A stretch of DNA of 15,452 nt, from assembly GCA_964407285.1 (NCBI GenBank), contig CAYOVG010000157.1, positions 1-15,452 on the forward strand, in the 5' to 3' direction. Position 1 is the stretch's first letter; each line of letters opens with the position of its first letter. The stretch is from CAYOVG01 sp964407285. GTDB taxonomy: Bacteria; Desulfobacterota; Syntrophobacteria; Syntrophobacterales; Syntrophobacteraceae. Of this stretch, positions 15,389 through 15,452 are shown piece by piece. A model generated the notes under the pieces. It ran no database searches, was not told the DNA's origin, and worked only from the letters and a program-made list of their open reading frames with translations. Position numbers and translations under genes: made by a program.

Positions 15389-15452
15389 GGGGGGGGGCGG
15401 GTTGCGGGTTGCGGGTTGCGGGTTGCGGGTTACGGGTTACGGGTTGCGGGTT
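15389..15452. repeat. G9 run and 7-bp tandem G-rich array, running off the window
   Basis: Nine Gs (15389-15397) are followed by seven full copies and one partial copy of a 7-bp unit, CGGGTTG, with two copies reading CGGGTTA. The array continues past the right edge. Each unit supplies a GGG triplet separated from the next by four bases, so the plus strand meets the usual pattern for a G-quadruplex. It lies about 100 bases upstream of the leftward membrane-protein gene. There is no open frame using it inside the window. Confidence 0.9.

Noticed and set aside
15398..15452. G-rich array as a CRISPR
   Set aside because: The units are only 7 bases and directly adjacent, with no spacers.

Overview
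The window is GC-rich DNA with densely packed Gram-negative genes. Its contents are MutL, MreB, a TPR plus outer-membrane beta-barrel protein, a FecR-domain protein, a CHASE2 adenylate cyclase, a GAF-GAF-HD-GYP protein, and a large membrane protein with a TPR tail. This mix fits a deltaproteobacterium (Desulfobacterota, perhaps near Syntrophobacter). That assignment is inferred from gene style only; no rRNA or other marker is present.

Layout. At the left, the first 455 codons of mutL run leftward off the window edge. Three rightward genes follow: a tandem-GAF protein with a degenerate GGDEF domain (1491-2963), an isolated mreB (3124-4149) and an unrecognised 200-aa protein (4288-4890). The remaining genes all point left. 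Read in their own direction from the right edge they are: a GT-C-like PTPS-related membrane protein with TPR tail (15293-12210), a GAF-GAF-HD-GYP protein (11945-10353), a TPR/beta-barrel gene broken by a one-base frameshift (10205-8612), a FecR protein with Gly/Pro-rich and poly-Thr regions (8636-7302), and a CHASE2 class III adenylate cyclase (7166-4911). A near-consensus sigma-70 promoter (10294-10322) sits just upstream of the TPR/barrel gene. A hairpin plus short T-tract (7244-7277) closes the barrel-FecR transcript. A 7-bp G-rich tandem array runs off the right edge.

How the genes may work together. The leftward block looks like an envelope-to-cytoplasm signalling set: an outer-membrane barrel with periplasmic TPRs, a secreted FecR protein, and a CHASE2 sensor joined to an adenylate cyclase with an intact active site. 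Just upstream is a c-di-GMP phosphodiesterase-type protein whose first GAF domain carries the exact NKXnFX3DE signature of cyclic-nucleotide-binding GAF domains. A cAMP-to-c-di-GMP link is therefore a specific hypothesis; the link itself is inference. A second, probably catalytically dead, GGDEF-like protein lies near the left end.

No stretch of more than 300 bases lacks a gene. The longest gaps are 11946-12209 and the right end (15294-15452). I saw no tRNA, rRNA, CRISPR array or insertion sequence. Very long antisense open frames are present throughout and are explained by the high third-position GC of the real genes.
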